From assembly GCA_947359465.1 (NCBI GenBank), contig OX375877.1, forward strand, positions 22,765,235 through 22,829,234: 64,000 nt of DNA, in the 5' to 3' direction. Position 1 is the stretch's first letter; every line of letters begins with the position of its first letter. The position numbers were made by a program, and so were the translations under genes. Source of the stretch: Metellina segmentata. Taxonomy: Eukaryota > Arthropoda > Arachnida > Araneae > Tetragnathidae. This document shows, piece by piece, positions 10,111 through 22,443 of the stretch. The notes beneath the pieces are model-generated. The model was not told the DNA's origin. It saw nothing but the letters and a program-made list of their open reading frames with translations, and did no database searches.

Positions 10111-10708
10111 AGGAAACTAGATCTCAGTCGATTTAAAATGGGGAAACCTTTTAGTTGAAGCACAAAAGTAAGCTTGCAAAGAAAATAAAAACGCCCGACT
10201 CCTTTCCTCTGCAATAAATATCCGACAACATAAAGCTTGTTACTAGCTGATTCGAAGATGGTATCGGTTCATTTTTGTTGTGGACGAATATGCCGTTGGT
10301 TCGTAAAAAATCGAGGTCACACAACAAAAGCGAGCCATACCTTGTTTAAGTCTCCAGTGCGTCAACCCTCATTATACCTCATGGAAATCTGATAATTGAC
10401 CGATTTTGCGTTAATAAGCAGCTGCATAATCAGAGGTGGGATGCAGTCAAAGCCTTTTCCGCTTACACGTTGCCTTCTCTTCTGGCAACAGTTCTTTGTT
10501 ATTTAAGACAACGTCGAGCTGTAAAGAGGAAAACGTGGCGAATCAACAGGTGACAAGTAAATTTCCAGGGTCATGTATTCAGAAAATAGTTTCAGTGGCG
10601 GCTCTATACTCTCTCCTTATTTTCCATCCCAATCAAATTAAATAAAAATTGCATTCAATGATTGTTTTATTTTTTTCAAACATATCAACTTACATTTTAA
10701 CTATATAT
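10111..10708. other. Spacer of mixed composition
   Basis: Slightly less AT-rich than its surroundings. A 69-codon frame (10436-10645) has no recognisable domain. No splice structure or homologue could be supported. Confidence 0.4.
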
Positions 10709-10858
10709 GCCGACCAACCGGTATAGTGGTTAAGGTGTTAGCCTCTAGATCGGAAGGTCCCCGGTTCGAATCCGGGTTCGGGCATGGATGTTTGTAAGCG
10801 TATACCAGCTCAGGTGTTGCTTCGTCATCTGAGCATGGTTCAAAATTACGAAGTATAA
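10709..10858 (+). repeat. Family-1 SINE with internal deletion and intact pol III boxes
   Basis: The head is the best-preserved copy in the window: A box TAGTGGTTAAGG at 10724-10735 and B box GGTTCGAATCC at 10763-10773. The body is deleted from GTAAGCGTAT straight to ACCAGCTCAGGTG, and the 3' tail is missing. The A and B boxes show the SINE arose from a tRNA gene. Confidence 0.85.
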
Positions 10859-11044
10859 ATTGTTAGGGGCAATGATGGTCCTCCCACTGGGTGCTCCTTC
10901 ACAAGTGGCCATTACTTCCGGCCTTGTAGTAGCCAATGACTTAAGTCAAAAAATGTGCCCGCCATTAGGAAAAAAAAAGCATTTTAACTATGTAATGAGT
11001 GAAATTTATTACATAGATTGCGCTTATACGGACTTCGATTCTAA

Positions 11045-11466
11045 GGTCCGGTGCACACATCCCAGTTTTCAACGTGCGGCATCGAAGCCCAACTAAGCAC
11101 ACATAACCGTGAAATGACGCACATTCTCATTTCGCGCCATTTGCGATAAATATTCTATGGAAGAAAACGTGTTTGTTTCTCTTACTTGGTGTAGAAAAAG
11201 TATATTTTGTAACACACAATGGATGTTACTGGATACAACCATTTATTAATTATTATTTATATTCCATTTATATAAGAAAACAAGTTACTTCAGAACGGAG
11301 AAAATTTGGGGCGCCGTGGGGAACTGCGGTACAAATTGGACGTGCGTCGCCACAGCGGCGCCGGAGACATGTGTGCACTACTCCATTGGATCTAATGTAT
11401 CTTAGACCGCATTTGCGTTGCGGCAGCGGCGCCGCACGTTGTTAAACCGGATGTGTGCACCGATCC
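11045..11466. mobile_element. Harbinger-like MITE, copy 1
   Basis: Terminal inverted repeats GGTCCGGTGCACACATCC and GGATCGGTGCACACATCC (the latter on the minus strand) enclose 422 bp. They are flanked by TAA on both sides (11042-11044 and 11467-11469), a 3-bp duplication as in PIF/Harbinger elements. The interior holds GC-rich stems (GCGGCAGCGGCGCCGC). There is no transposase. The 90-codon frame across the right half is incidental. Confidence 0.8.
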
Positions 11467-11924
11467 TAAGTAAAACTATGATTGTTTATAACTGAAAATA
11501 AGATGCCACCCAGTCTGTTTAAATCCAGTGTGATCCAGCAGATTGTAATATGACAATTTATAAAATGAGCATTTAGTGTCAACGAAACAAAATGTTAGTT
11601 AATGAGTTCCTGCTCTAAGCCGAACATATGGACGTTGATATTTAAAATATTTTCTATTATTAATTTTATAATGTACTGTGCATACTAAAACTTAACTTAA
11701 AAAACAAACATACCGTATATTTTGTTTGGGTTCGATATGAATAAAAATGTCTGAAACTAATTTAACATTAGGACACCAAATTTTTCGCCTGATCCGGGCA
11801 CGACTAGAACTTGGTATTCGAGACTAAATTTTGATATAGATTCGAAATGCGACATCAAAATTGGTTGTTTTCAATAGAAATTATGAAGGTGTGCGCAATT
11901 TTATTAGAAGACAACCCCTTAAAG
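11467..11924. other. AT-rich spacer
   Basis: Non-coding sequence between the MITE and the minisatellite. Nothing was recognised. Confidence 0.5.
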
Positions 11925-12816
11925 AAATTTCACGTATTAAAATTTATAACCGTTACTTATTTCTTGTCCGATGGTAGCTTTGGATGCATTCTTCTATGAA
12001 ATGTCAAAGACGTATATATTGTCTATGAAAAATCCTTCTTTCAGTCAAAGGAAATTTCATGCATTAAAATTTATAAACGTTAGTTATTTCTTGTCCGATG
12101 GTAGCTTTGAATGCACTCTTCTATGAAATGACAATGACGTATATATTGTTCTATGAAAAGTCCTTCTTTCAGTCAAAGGAAACTTAATGCATTAAAATTT
12201 ATAAACGTTAGTTATTTCTTGTCCGATGGTAGCTTTGAATGCACTCTTCTATGAAATGTCAAAGACGTATATATTGTGTATGAAGAGTTCTTCTTTCAGT
12301 CAAAGGAAATTTCATGCATTAAAATTTATAAACGTTAGTTATTTCTTGTCCGATGGTAGCTTTGGATACACTCTTCTATGAAATGTCAAAGACGTATATA
12401 TTGTTCTATGAAAAGTCCTTCTTTCAGTCAAAGGAAAATTTATGCATTAAAATTTATAAACGTTAGTTATTTCTTGTCCGATGGTAGCTTTGAATGCACT
12501 CTTCTATGAAATGTCAAAGACGGATATATTGTCTATGAAAAGTCCTTCTTTCAGTCAAAGGAAACTTCTTGCATTAAAATTTATAAACGTTAGTTATTTC
12601 TTGTCCGATGGTAGCTTTGAATGCACTCTTCTATGAAATGTCAAAGACGTATATATTGTGTATGAAGAGTTCTTCTTTCAGTCAAAGGAAATTTCATGCA
12701 TTAAAATTTATAAACGTTAGTTATTTCTTGTCCGATGGTAGCTTTGGATACACTCTTCTATGAAATGTCAAAGACGTATATAATGTCTAAGAAAAGTCCT
12801 TCTTTCAGTCAATGGT
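11925..12816. repeat. 127-bp minisatellite, seven units
   Basis: The marker CTTGTCCGATGGTAGCTTTG recurs at 11963, 12090, 12218, 12345, 12473, 12600 and 12727, giving a period of 127-128 bp. Variants repeat every third unit: TGTATGAAGAGTTCTTC follows the third and sixth markers, and TTTGGATACACTC occurs in units four and seven. The last amplification was therefore a block of three units (about 382 bp). No open frame spans the array. Confidence 0.93.
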
Positions 12817-13003
12817 AATAAAGATATAAAATCCAGATCAAAGATAAAGTCAAAGATATTCTGTCAAAGACGTTGAATATCTTCTTTATTCCTCCGATCG
12901 AAAACTATAAATAATTTCAAACACATTCTTGAAAATGTTACTTTTCTGATTATTGAACCTACCACGAAGTCTCAATCCCCTTAATAGTAAAATCACTTTA
13001 GAG

Positions 13004-13885
<882 letters not shown>

Positions 13886-13893
13886 CCTTAGAG

Positions 13894-14663
13894 GGACAAA
13901 CCAAACTCAGTCCCATAAATGAAGAGATGTTTGTAAATACGAGTATAAAGAAAGAAAAAGTTCATTATCAATCTTTTATGTCGTGGCATCTTAACAAACC
14001 TTGAAAATTATTTTAAAGATGGAACATCAGTCTGTCAATAAGAAAAGGCCGATTTCATTGCCGTTTGACGTCACTCCTCTTTGCACCTGCCAGGGCACCT
14101 GCGGGGGAGGCAAGCCAACCAACCTTTCACATTCAAACTGTATTTAACCGTGGCGAGAAAGAAAGAAAAGAATCCAATTAAGACTCATCTTTCACCAATG
14201 ACCCGTCTCTACAAAGTTCATTAGCAGCTGAAAAGACAGACGTGTTAAAAATGTCATTAACACTTCGCGGGTTTGTATTTGCATATGTTGATTCTTTTTA
14301 GAAAATTCGACAAGATTTGTGGCCATTAATGTTTGTTTTGTTCTTTTTGTGTTCGTAAAGGAAGGAGCTGAATAGGTTTTTAATTAATTGCAATTTAAAA
14401 ATATTACGCGGAGAGGCATTTGGGGCTGATTGTGACCACATCTTTAGAAATCGAATAGCAGTCATAAAGAAGCTTTCAACATGTCATAAATCACCGGGAG
14501 GAATATGGTTTGTTCTGAGTAATCTGTTTTTCATAATGCCGAATCATATATAGTTAATAGTAAAAATTATAATTTATGTTTTACCAAACAATATTTATGT
14601 ATTAGAAAGTAAATTTCTTGCATTATTTGCGCAAATGATTTGTAATGTTTTTTTATTTAAGTA
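13894..14663. other. Spacer
   Basis: Mixed composition with a more GC-rich patch at about 14050-14150. No frame longer than 60 codons and no motif was recognised. Confidence 0.5.
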
Positions 14664-15628
14664 TATGGGAGAGTGGTGTGCCTAAGGTATAGACGTATAC
14701 CTAGGGACAGTCACTAAAAAATAGAAGAGGAATTTAGTTTGAACAGATTAAGGGGTAACACTGGGCTAAAATGCCGTCAATCGCTCCTGTTGTTTGAAGG
14801 TGGCGACTTCAACAGATGAGTTGTATTTTGAATTTTTCTATTTTTTCCAAATTTAAATAAAATTCAGAGGTTCTACGGGGTACAGAGGTTCAGGGCCATA
14901 ATATCTAGGCATGTACTGCCACCTGCGTGGAAAAATTGCTAAATACAAAGAACAAGGCGTCTTCTTCTAGTGTCCAGTTCGTCATTATTAATTTAGCCTG
15001 CAAACGTTTGTTTTGTTCAAAATTTCGATTTTTGTGGGATGTTCTACAAAATTTTTTTTTTATGAATACGCATGTATTTCATTAAGATATTTGTAACATA
15101 TGTGGAACACTTAGGCGTTTTATTTGCCCTATTGGCATGTGTTTCCAGTTAAAATTAAATCAAAACATTGAATGAAGAGGTCTTGGCATGCTTTGTAAAA
15201 TTAAAATGGAGAATAGGGGCAGAAGGGACCAGACAGATAGGACAAGTGGTCCTCTGTGCCTCGTTCATATAAAAATTCTTTTCGATGTTACAAGAATGGT
15301 GTTTTAATAGTAAAAATAACATATTTTTTATCTGCAAAAGTGAAATAGATATAATTTTAATATCATTTAAATATTTAATACAAAGAGTAAGGTATTTTAT
15401 TAAAACATTTATATACAAAGCTGCAAAGGGCAAAGCAAGGTTTCGTACTAAAAAGTGGCCCCTCACCGATTGGAGTGATTTTTGCAGAGGTATTACTTGC
15501 AGCTCTTACTTAGCATTAATCAGCGCCCGCGAATGAGGACACTGCTGCAGCAGGACACCACTTTTTATATATTTTTTGTATTTTTAAGTGTTATTATTAT
15601 AATTACATATATTTATAATAACCTATTA
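14664..15628. other. Possible left part of an outer pogo/jerky-type element
   Basis: Two stretches resemble the right terminus at about 22420-22443 (minus strand GGGGAGACTGGGGCACAGAG). One is TGGGAGAGTGGTGTGCCTAAGG at 14668, the other GGAGAATAGGGGCAGAAGGG at 15209. Either could be the left end of the element whose C-terminal coding remnant lies at 21291-22035. I cannot decide between them. Otherwise the region is AT-rich with frames of 60-103 codons that have no recognisable domain. Confidence 0.4.
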
Positions 15629-15744
15629 CAGTCAGTACCGGCTATATGGTCACCCTCTTATAAGGTCATCCCGCTTATATGGTCTGTTTTCTTAAGTCCC
15701 GTCTAACTCAATAAGGAACATGTGTTAAAGCGCACCGCTTATAT

Positions 15745-16634
15745 CAGGTATGGGCAACCTTTGGAAAGTTGCGGGCTAAACTTTAGGATATTAATGAAGT
15801 CGCGGGCCGTAGATAATAGGAAGTTGTGAAAAAGTAATAATGATAAGGTTTATTTTATTTGATATATTTATAAAGTAGAATGGTAAAGTTAGATGGACAG
15901 AATAATATCGTATTGATTAAGTATTAATTTACAATCACTAGAAATTAATGTGAAGTTTGAGCTTGAACTTGAGAAACAAGATAACAATGTTAGGACCAAT
16001 CCCACTAATACACAGGTGCAGAGTGTTTTCCAAATTTTCATATGTAAGCTTGGTTCGATACTTCAATTTATTAGTTTTCATCATGGAAAAGAACTATCCG
16101 AGTATTGTTGATTTGTATCAGAGTTTTTACAACAATCCCATCCGCAAGTAAGGAATGGTATCAAGAAGAGCAAGACCGTTTCTCGGATACAATTAATAAC
16201 GAAATTTATAATTATTATTCACGATTATCCGTGGAATTGAGTGGCGCGATGTGTCGCCGATAACTTGTCTGGCGACTTTGAAACCTAGTTTTGATTTAAT
16301 TTGTTCAAGAAAGCAGGCTCAGTCATCTCATATATCCAATACTAATTTTATTAGTAATAATAACTATATAAGGTAGAGTATTGGCAATACCAACTTTTAC
16401 ATTTTTACATTCAGGTGCGCCGCAAATAATTCAAGATATTTTTAGTGTGCCTTCAACTAAAAAAGATTGAGAAACACTGACCAACGTAGTTCAGGCTTTT
16501 GTCCCCCCCCCTCACTCTCGAGAACCGAGAATATTTACATTTTTTCGAGTGAGATTTTTTAAATGTTCCACGGGCCGGATCAGAAACCGGGGCGGGCCAC
16601 AACCGGCCCTCGGGCTAGGGGTTGACCATATATG
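15745..16634. mobile_element. Non-autonomous hAT inside the pogo element
   Basis: The left end CAGGTATGGGCAACC and right end (minus strand CATATATGGTCAACC) are imperfect inverted repeats. A perfect 8-bp duplication GCTTATAT flanks the 890 bp (15737-15744 and 16635-16642). Next to both ends are GCGGGC/GGCCCG-rich stretches typical of hAT subterminal regions. No transposase frame is present; the 64-codon frame at 15957 is not recognised. Confidence 0.87.
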
Positions 16635-17359
16635 GCTTATATAGTCATTTTATTTTCCTGGTTATCGGTTATAGGGTCGGTGTAGCGTCACAGTAGGAGA
16701 TCCCTCTGACCACAGCTTTCATGGTGGTCCATGAATTTATGACCGGATGGGGGTATCCCCTTCTCTTTGGGCGATAGCGGCTTCGGAAGAACGTGTGGGG
16801 GTCTTCTCTCGAGAAAAGGAGAATCGTGGAAAACCGAAACGTGAGCGGACGCAGGACGACTCTGCTCCGTTTTGAAGCCGCGGGACTGAAACCCTAATTT
16901 GTACAATATATATTAGCCTCGAAATAGTTTTAACTTATATGTGTTCTTCTATAATTAATTAAATGTGCTGTAATTCTAAATGTCGTTTTAATTATCTTCA
17001 AGCCACTCGCCACGCAAACTATACCCACGACGTTACAGTCGGTTTTTATATCTTTTCAATAATGTTATCGTTTTCTTTTTTGAAAAATAGTAATTGTAAC
17101 ATTTCTTGAGGCGGGAAGCAACACAAGCAATGACCAGAAAAAAAGTTCGTGCGACCCCGGAGAGGACCTGAATTGACACCTTTACTTCCCTCACTTTCCC
17201 CCCATTTCTCTTTTGCGTTGAATCATCGCCGCCGTTACCCACCCACCTCATTTCTCTTCCTCCCCATAAGCTGCTTTCGCCAAAACAAATTCGATACCCC
17301 GGACGATATTAAACAACATTTTAGCAGCCAAACTTGGCTCCTCAAATGTTCAAATCTGT

Positions 17360-18076
17360 GATCAAGAAAGAAAACGTCAGCGATTGTCACCTTATGATAA
17401 TGTGGATAAGGTTCTTCTGTTATGGATTAAATATGCACGATCGCAAAATGCTCCTATGTCCTGGAGTGTTTTGAAAGAAATGTCCTTGGAATTTGCAAAT
17501 GAACTTGCCGAGTCAAGTAGCGTTGCGATTTAATTCAAGGCATAACCTATCCTTTAAAAAATTGTGCGGAGAAGCTCCTGATTTTGACAGTAGTTCCTTA
17601 AAAGAATGGAAAGATGTAGTGTTACGGGACATTCTCGAAAGAATTGGAATGTGGTGTCACAGAAAACTATTGCAAATTGCTTCCGACATTCTGGATTTCA
17701 CAGTTCTCCAAAGTGTGAAGAATTATCTGAAGACGCCGATGAAGATCTCCCCTGAACTGAACTAGCAGAAAAGCTGCGGAATCGCGGTTATGCAATTCCA
17801 AACCAAAATCTGTATGCAAAAATTGAAGATCTCGCTACTAACAGTGAAGCTTCAATACAAGATATTGTTTCTTATATGTTAAATTTGAATGACGAAGGAA
17901 ACGATGATGAGGATGACAGTGAATGTGAAAAGAAATCAGTATCAACATCAGATCCGCGTAAACCATATAGATGACCTCGGGTGTTTTTTTTTACTAATTC
18001 CGAAGCAGCAGATGAACATTTAAAATCTATTAGGCACTTAGAAAAAGTTGTGTTAGCTGCCAAGAAAAGGCGTCAA
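17360..18076 (+). pseudogene. Pogo/Tigger transposase lacking its catalytic core
   Basis: The start reads ERKRQRLSPYDNVDKVLLLW, then the HTH_CENPB-like segment WSVLKEMSLEFANELAESSS. After a frameshift near 17520 comes NLSFKKLCGEAPDFDSSSLK followed by EWKDVVLRDILE. Family knowledge places a DDE domain of some 200 residues next. Here the text jumps at about 17638 directly to the usual C-terminal sequence VSQKTIANCFRHSGFHSS, followed by an acidic tail (NDEGNDDEDDSECE). There is a stop near 17757 and another near 17972. The Helitron cuts the tail after AAKKRRQ. The DNA-binding half could once have bound pogo ends; no protein can be made now. Confidence 0.85.
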
Positions 18077-20349
18077 TCTATATCTATAAAATTCAAATAC
18101 CACTCACTGACTGACTGACTCATCACTGTATCTCAAGAACTACAAGTCGTAGGAAGCTGAAATTTTACAGGGGGATTCTTCTTATACCGTAGGGGTGCAC
18201 TAAGAAAGGATTTTGAAAAATTCGAATCCTAAGAGGCCTAAAATTGACCTAAGGCCTAAGCCAAAATCAATTTGAAATCGCCATAGAAATAACATTGAGT
18301 ATAAAACGATTGCTGCACGCATCTCAGATTGCTTTACCAGTGTTGATAGAAAAACAATTTTCTTAAAATAAATTAAATTATAATGTTCATCTTTAAACTG
18401 AATTTTTACTTCTTTCCCTTATGAAAATAATATTTATAAATATTTGATTGATGAAGAAAGAATATTTAGAACATTTAATTTTATATTTACTTAAATTTTA
18501 TAATGGAGCACGAAAAGCCCAAACGATAAACTCATTGATCATAAAAGCGTAGTTTTGCTATTCGGTATCTGGCAACCTCAGAATTAATGTTTAATTTTTT
18601 AATTTGATTTATAATTCTTTTTTGGGGTATTTGAGTTGAAAACGAGATGGTTGCGGTCACATTTGGGGATTCCCAAGTATTATAAATATGTGTTCTTTTT
18701 GCTTATAAATCATTGTCTTTATCAATATTGTTCAAGTTTTTTGTCGAATTGTTTTACTTCAGAATATATTCAGGAAGTAAAATTCAACACGCTAGAATTT
18801 TTTATTTTTTTTAAAGAATTCTGCCTTTTTTAAGGATTAGAATAATGTTTCTGTTTGCTTATGTGTTCCGGTATATTTCCTATTCCAGAAATATTATTTA
18901 GGAGCTGGCTTTTATTTATTTATTTCCTGCAAAATATCACTAGACATGGTACTTTCGTGGTGGTACATGTATATTTACAAATCAAAATATTTTTTAAGTG
19001 TGTAATTTATTATTTAAAAATGACATGAAAAATTTCAAAAATAACTTTAAAATAAGATGGGTTACGTTAAATTTAAACTGGTAGTCATACTTTGTAGTTC
19101 AAAACATATTTCAAAATTTTGATATAGCTTTTCATTGAAAGACGATTAAAATAAACTAAATTTCATTTGTTTTTCGTGTTTCATGGGTGTTATTGAAAGC
19201 TTACGCCGTAGTCAAGTAACTACATCTATCATTCTAAATAGATACGTGCTTTACATTTAGAAACCAAATTTCTGATCTTAAAAAGTACCATAAGGGTTCA
19301 ATTTAAAACTGTATGTGTGTTGGAGAAAACGGAATTTTTAACAAGACTTTGTAGATCTTGGAATAATATCACACTAAGTTATTTTGAAAAATTGAAATTT
19401 TATGTCTTAAGAGACAGAAAGTCGAGGTTACTTACTCTATTTATTGAAGCTATTCTTACGCAACTTAGATGCATGTGAATCGTTCGTTGAAAATTATTTT
19501 CTTTTTGTAAAAGTGCTGTAAAATCAACCTTCTGTTTATTAAAATATTGTTATCGATTGGGTTTAATTTGTCTACTTTGATGACATGTATTTCTAACAAA
19601 AGCTCTGTTTTCCACATGCCACTGAATGGAATTTTCTGGGAAAATGTGCCGTTTGTTTCAAATTAAATTAGTCACGAATGCCGTAAATGTTTAGCCTCCT
19701 TGGGCAATATAGAAAGCGGGTTAACATGTAGCCTATCATATCCGCAGGGTTCTAAAATATAAGTGTATCAAATGTGTGGATTGGTCAAAAGGTGGATTAG
19801 TGTAGAGAACAGACAAACATCAACTCTGCTTTATATATCTAACAGAATTTCCGTTATTCCATCTGCTTCTGAATGGAATTTTCAAGAAAAATTGCGTTTG
19901 CTTCTATCTAAATTAGTAACAAATGTTGTAACAATTTAATTTACCATCTTCTCACATTGATGATGAAATTCGAAAATATCGCATACTTGGTGAAAGAATG
20001 GCACAATGAAAACAGATTCATAGAAAAACTAAGTGCAAGACTATCCACCGAAATTCGTCAGAGTTTTACTGAAATTGAATGCACGGAAATATTCGTAGTC
20101 ACTCGAAAACTTAAAATCAACTTCAGCAGAAGTGTGACGAATATGAAATGAATTATATGGTTGGATACAACATGTATGCATATTTGCGTCCGAAGTAAAT
20201 TGTAGAAGCGATGGAGAAGTTAAATTATAGTTATTTTTTTTGCCCGTACACTTAAATGATGCTAACATTCTTTTATGAAAAAGAATTGAAGACTTTTCAA
20301 TCAACATATTATTAATTCAACCCGAGCAAAGCCGGGTCTTTCTGCTAGT
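18077..20349 (+). mobile_element. Non-autonomous Helitron inside the pogo element
   Basis: The 5' end TCTATATCTATAAAATTC is followed by an ACTGACTGACTGACT run. The 3' end at 20321-20349 is a hairpin (CCCGAGCAAAGCCGGG) and then TCTTTCTGCTAGT. No target duplication is expected and none is seen. The 2273 bp contain no Rep/helicase frame; the 60-90-codon frames inside have no recognisable domain. It interrupts the transposase tail of the pogo element. It has different termini from the Helitrons at 5289 and 32297, so it belongs to another family. Confidence 0.88.
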
Positions 20350-20660
20350 CTTGTATATCTGAATATTTTAAATAAGTGCTTTGAATATGGGTGCACGTAC
20401 GTATGCGTACTGTACTTAGATTGGTAAGATAAGCTAATAAATTTCACTAAAAAATATTGCATATTTCTTACTGCACCTTTTACTTCGCAAATTAATTTTT
20501 AAAATGTTCTTAAAAGTTTAAGTATTTGTTTATGAGCACTATATTCTGATAGGTGAATATAATCCTGCCATAATTAAATAGTGTAGTATTGTTCCGCATA
20601 TATGGTCACCCCGCTTATAGGGTCGGATTTTTTCTGGACCGTTGAGCTGACCATATAACC

Positions 20661-21141
20661 CAGGGGTGGCCAACCTGTGGCGCATTGGATGATTAGAAGT
20701 GGCGCATTGCATCCTTGCGCCTACTTACTCTTTTGAAGTAGGCGCCATAACTTAACCCATCTCCATATTTTCAGCACCAGAGTGCTCTCAGTTCAATTCA
20801 TACAGTCTTCACCAATCGAGACTCTCCGGCACAGCTGTAGCACCATCAGTGGGGTCCAAGACAACGATCGCCCTCTCGTTCAAGAGATCTCTCACTTTTG
20901 TAGATTAGTGTTCCAGTAAATGTGTATCTTTCGAACTGTCGTATATTAATTAATTTAGTCGGCGTGAGTGAGTTATTTCTCTTCCTTCCCTAAGCGAAGG
21001 AGATCCTACCTCATATACCTATTTTCCAACCCCACCCAATGAACGTCAGAAGGTAGGAAAGGTATTTGAGTTGTATGGCGCATCTGAACTCGCATGTGAA
21101 AAAAAATTGACGCATGGTGTGTAAAAGGTTGACCACCCCTG
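20661..21141. mobile_element. Short hAT MITE inside the pogo right terminus
   Basis: Termini CAGGGGTGGCCAACCTGTGG and (minus strand) CAGGGGTGGTCAACCTTTTA are inverted repeats. They are flanked by a perfect 8-bp duplication ATATAACC at 20653-20660 and 21142-21149. It is 481 bp with no coding capacity. It landed within 20 bp of the pogo end, inside the terminal repeat. Confidence 0.92.
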
Positions 21142-21290
21142 ATATAACCGATACTGACTATATTATATTGTTAACTTTCGCTTCTTATAATTAATATTTT
21201 TCATAATTTTATCATTCAATGCGCTTATTAAAGCTTGCTGCACTTTGTAACCTAGAGAAGGCGATAAATTGATTTAAAGCAACATGTATC

Positions 21291-22035
21291 GACCCAGATG
21301 TTTTCACTAATGATGATTTCCTACCATTTATGATTAACAATAAGTTTACCTTATTAGATCAATCATCTGATCCTATTGAGCAGTCTGAATCACCAAGCAG
21401 TGGTAGTCCTATAAAAAATACCTCATAAGAGTTCCTTACGTTCTACCGCTAGAGAGAGACAACAAGAGGAGACAGCAAAATTTCCAATCCTCAAATTCCA
21501 TGCAACTCTCAATGAAATTTCCACAGCCTGTTTCAAAAGCTAAGAAATATCCAAAATATCCAGTTTCTAAAAGAAAAGCACAGAGAGCAGAAGATTGACA
21601 ATTTCTCCATTCAAAAAAGCAAAACCTAAGGAATACGAAAAGCGTAGAACGTTCATATGCAAAAGAGAAAGAAACTTAAAAGAGCGAGCGAGTAACTCGT
21701 CGAAAAAAGTGAAAGAAAATACAGAAAGCCATTAACATTGAAAACAGTCAATTCCATCAACTTCCACAACAAATGTTAAATCAAATACCAAGGAAATAAA
21801 AACATTTCAAGCGAAGAAACTAAAGCCATACAAATGACAAATTGGAAATCTTAATGATGACTCTAGCAGTGAATCACATGACGATGCCCTTTGCGTCTCT
21901 TGCAGAGACAAATTTTAGACCTCAAAAGATGGAGAATGGTGTACACAGAGTAGTTACTGCAAAGTGTGGGCACACGATGCATGTGCAGGTGTCGAGGAAA
22001 TGGATGAACACTTTATCTGCTTATTTTGCCAGTAG
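21291..22035 (+). pseudogene. C-terminal remnant of a second pogo/jerky-type transposase with zinc-finger tail
   Basis: The piece begins IDPDVFTNDDFLPF, the phrase that follows the DDE domain in many arthropod pogo/jerky-type transposases. It continues through a Lys/Ser-rich linker with frame breaks. It ends in a Cys/His cluster (21859-22035): CVSC, then WCTQSSYCKVWAHDAC and FICLFC before a TAG at 22033-22035. The spacing C-x2-C, C, C, H-x2-C, C-x2-C resembles a PHD-type finger. One in-frame TAG lies at 21916. The catalytic domain is absent. The 3' end of the element is probably at 22443. Confidence 0.72.
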
Positions 22036-22443
22036 GCAAACTTTCATATCTTAATATTTTGTTAATTTACTGGTTTTGTAAATTTTTTTTTTATAATCTA
22101 ATCACATATTTACATGCCTATAATATCATTGTATCTGTATCTCATTGTTAAAAAAATAATAACGCAACACACAAAAACAAAATTGAATTTATTGATGTCT
22201 TTATGCAGAGGCATGGTCCTCTGTGCCCCAACCTATGGGGCAGATAGGACCACCTGAGTTACTTTATGTTTTAATTTTTCTTGCACAAAAATAAAGAATA
22301 AGATCTTAAAAATTGTTTCCATAGCAAAGACTATTTAACAAAGTATTGTGCTATATATATTTTTTTATTTTTACTGCTGTTTACATTCGAGAAATAATTC
22401 AGTTTTCCTTACTAGGGTCCTCTGTGCCCCAGTCTCCCCATAC
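22036..22443. mobile_element. Right end of the second pogo/jerky-type element
   Basis: Subterminal repeats of GGTCCTCTGTGCCCCA occur at about 22214 and 22420, and the second runs into GTCTCCCCATA. This terminal phrase, with a flanking TA, resembles pogo-group ends. A facing left end is uncertain (see 14664-15628). Confidence 0.55.

Larger units (their letters stand above)
15629..21160 (+). mobile_element. Pogo-type element split by two hATs and a Helitron
   Basis: The left terminus CAGTCAGTACCGGCTATATG (TA at 15627-15628) pairs with the right terminus read on the minus strand, TAGTCAGTATCGGTTATATG (TA at 21161-21162), once the hAT near the right end is removed. The start CAGT and the TA duplication fit the pogo/Tigger group. 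After subtracting hAT 15745-16634, Helitron 18077-20349, hAT 20661-21141 and the hAT duplications, about 1.87 kb remains. That remainder holds a centromere-protein-B-like DNA-binding region and the transposase tail. The catalytic core is missing. Confidence 0.85.

Noticed and set aside
10709..10781. tRNA gene candidate with good A and B boxes
   Set aside because: It is the head of a SINE; the same sequence occurs in several copies, is joined to the SINE body and lacks a proper acceptor pairing.
11925..12816. CRISPR-like regular array
   Set aside because: The whole 127-bp unit is conserved, with no unique spacers; it is a minisatellite in a eukaryotic context.
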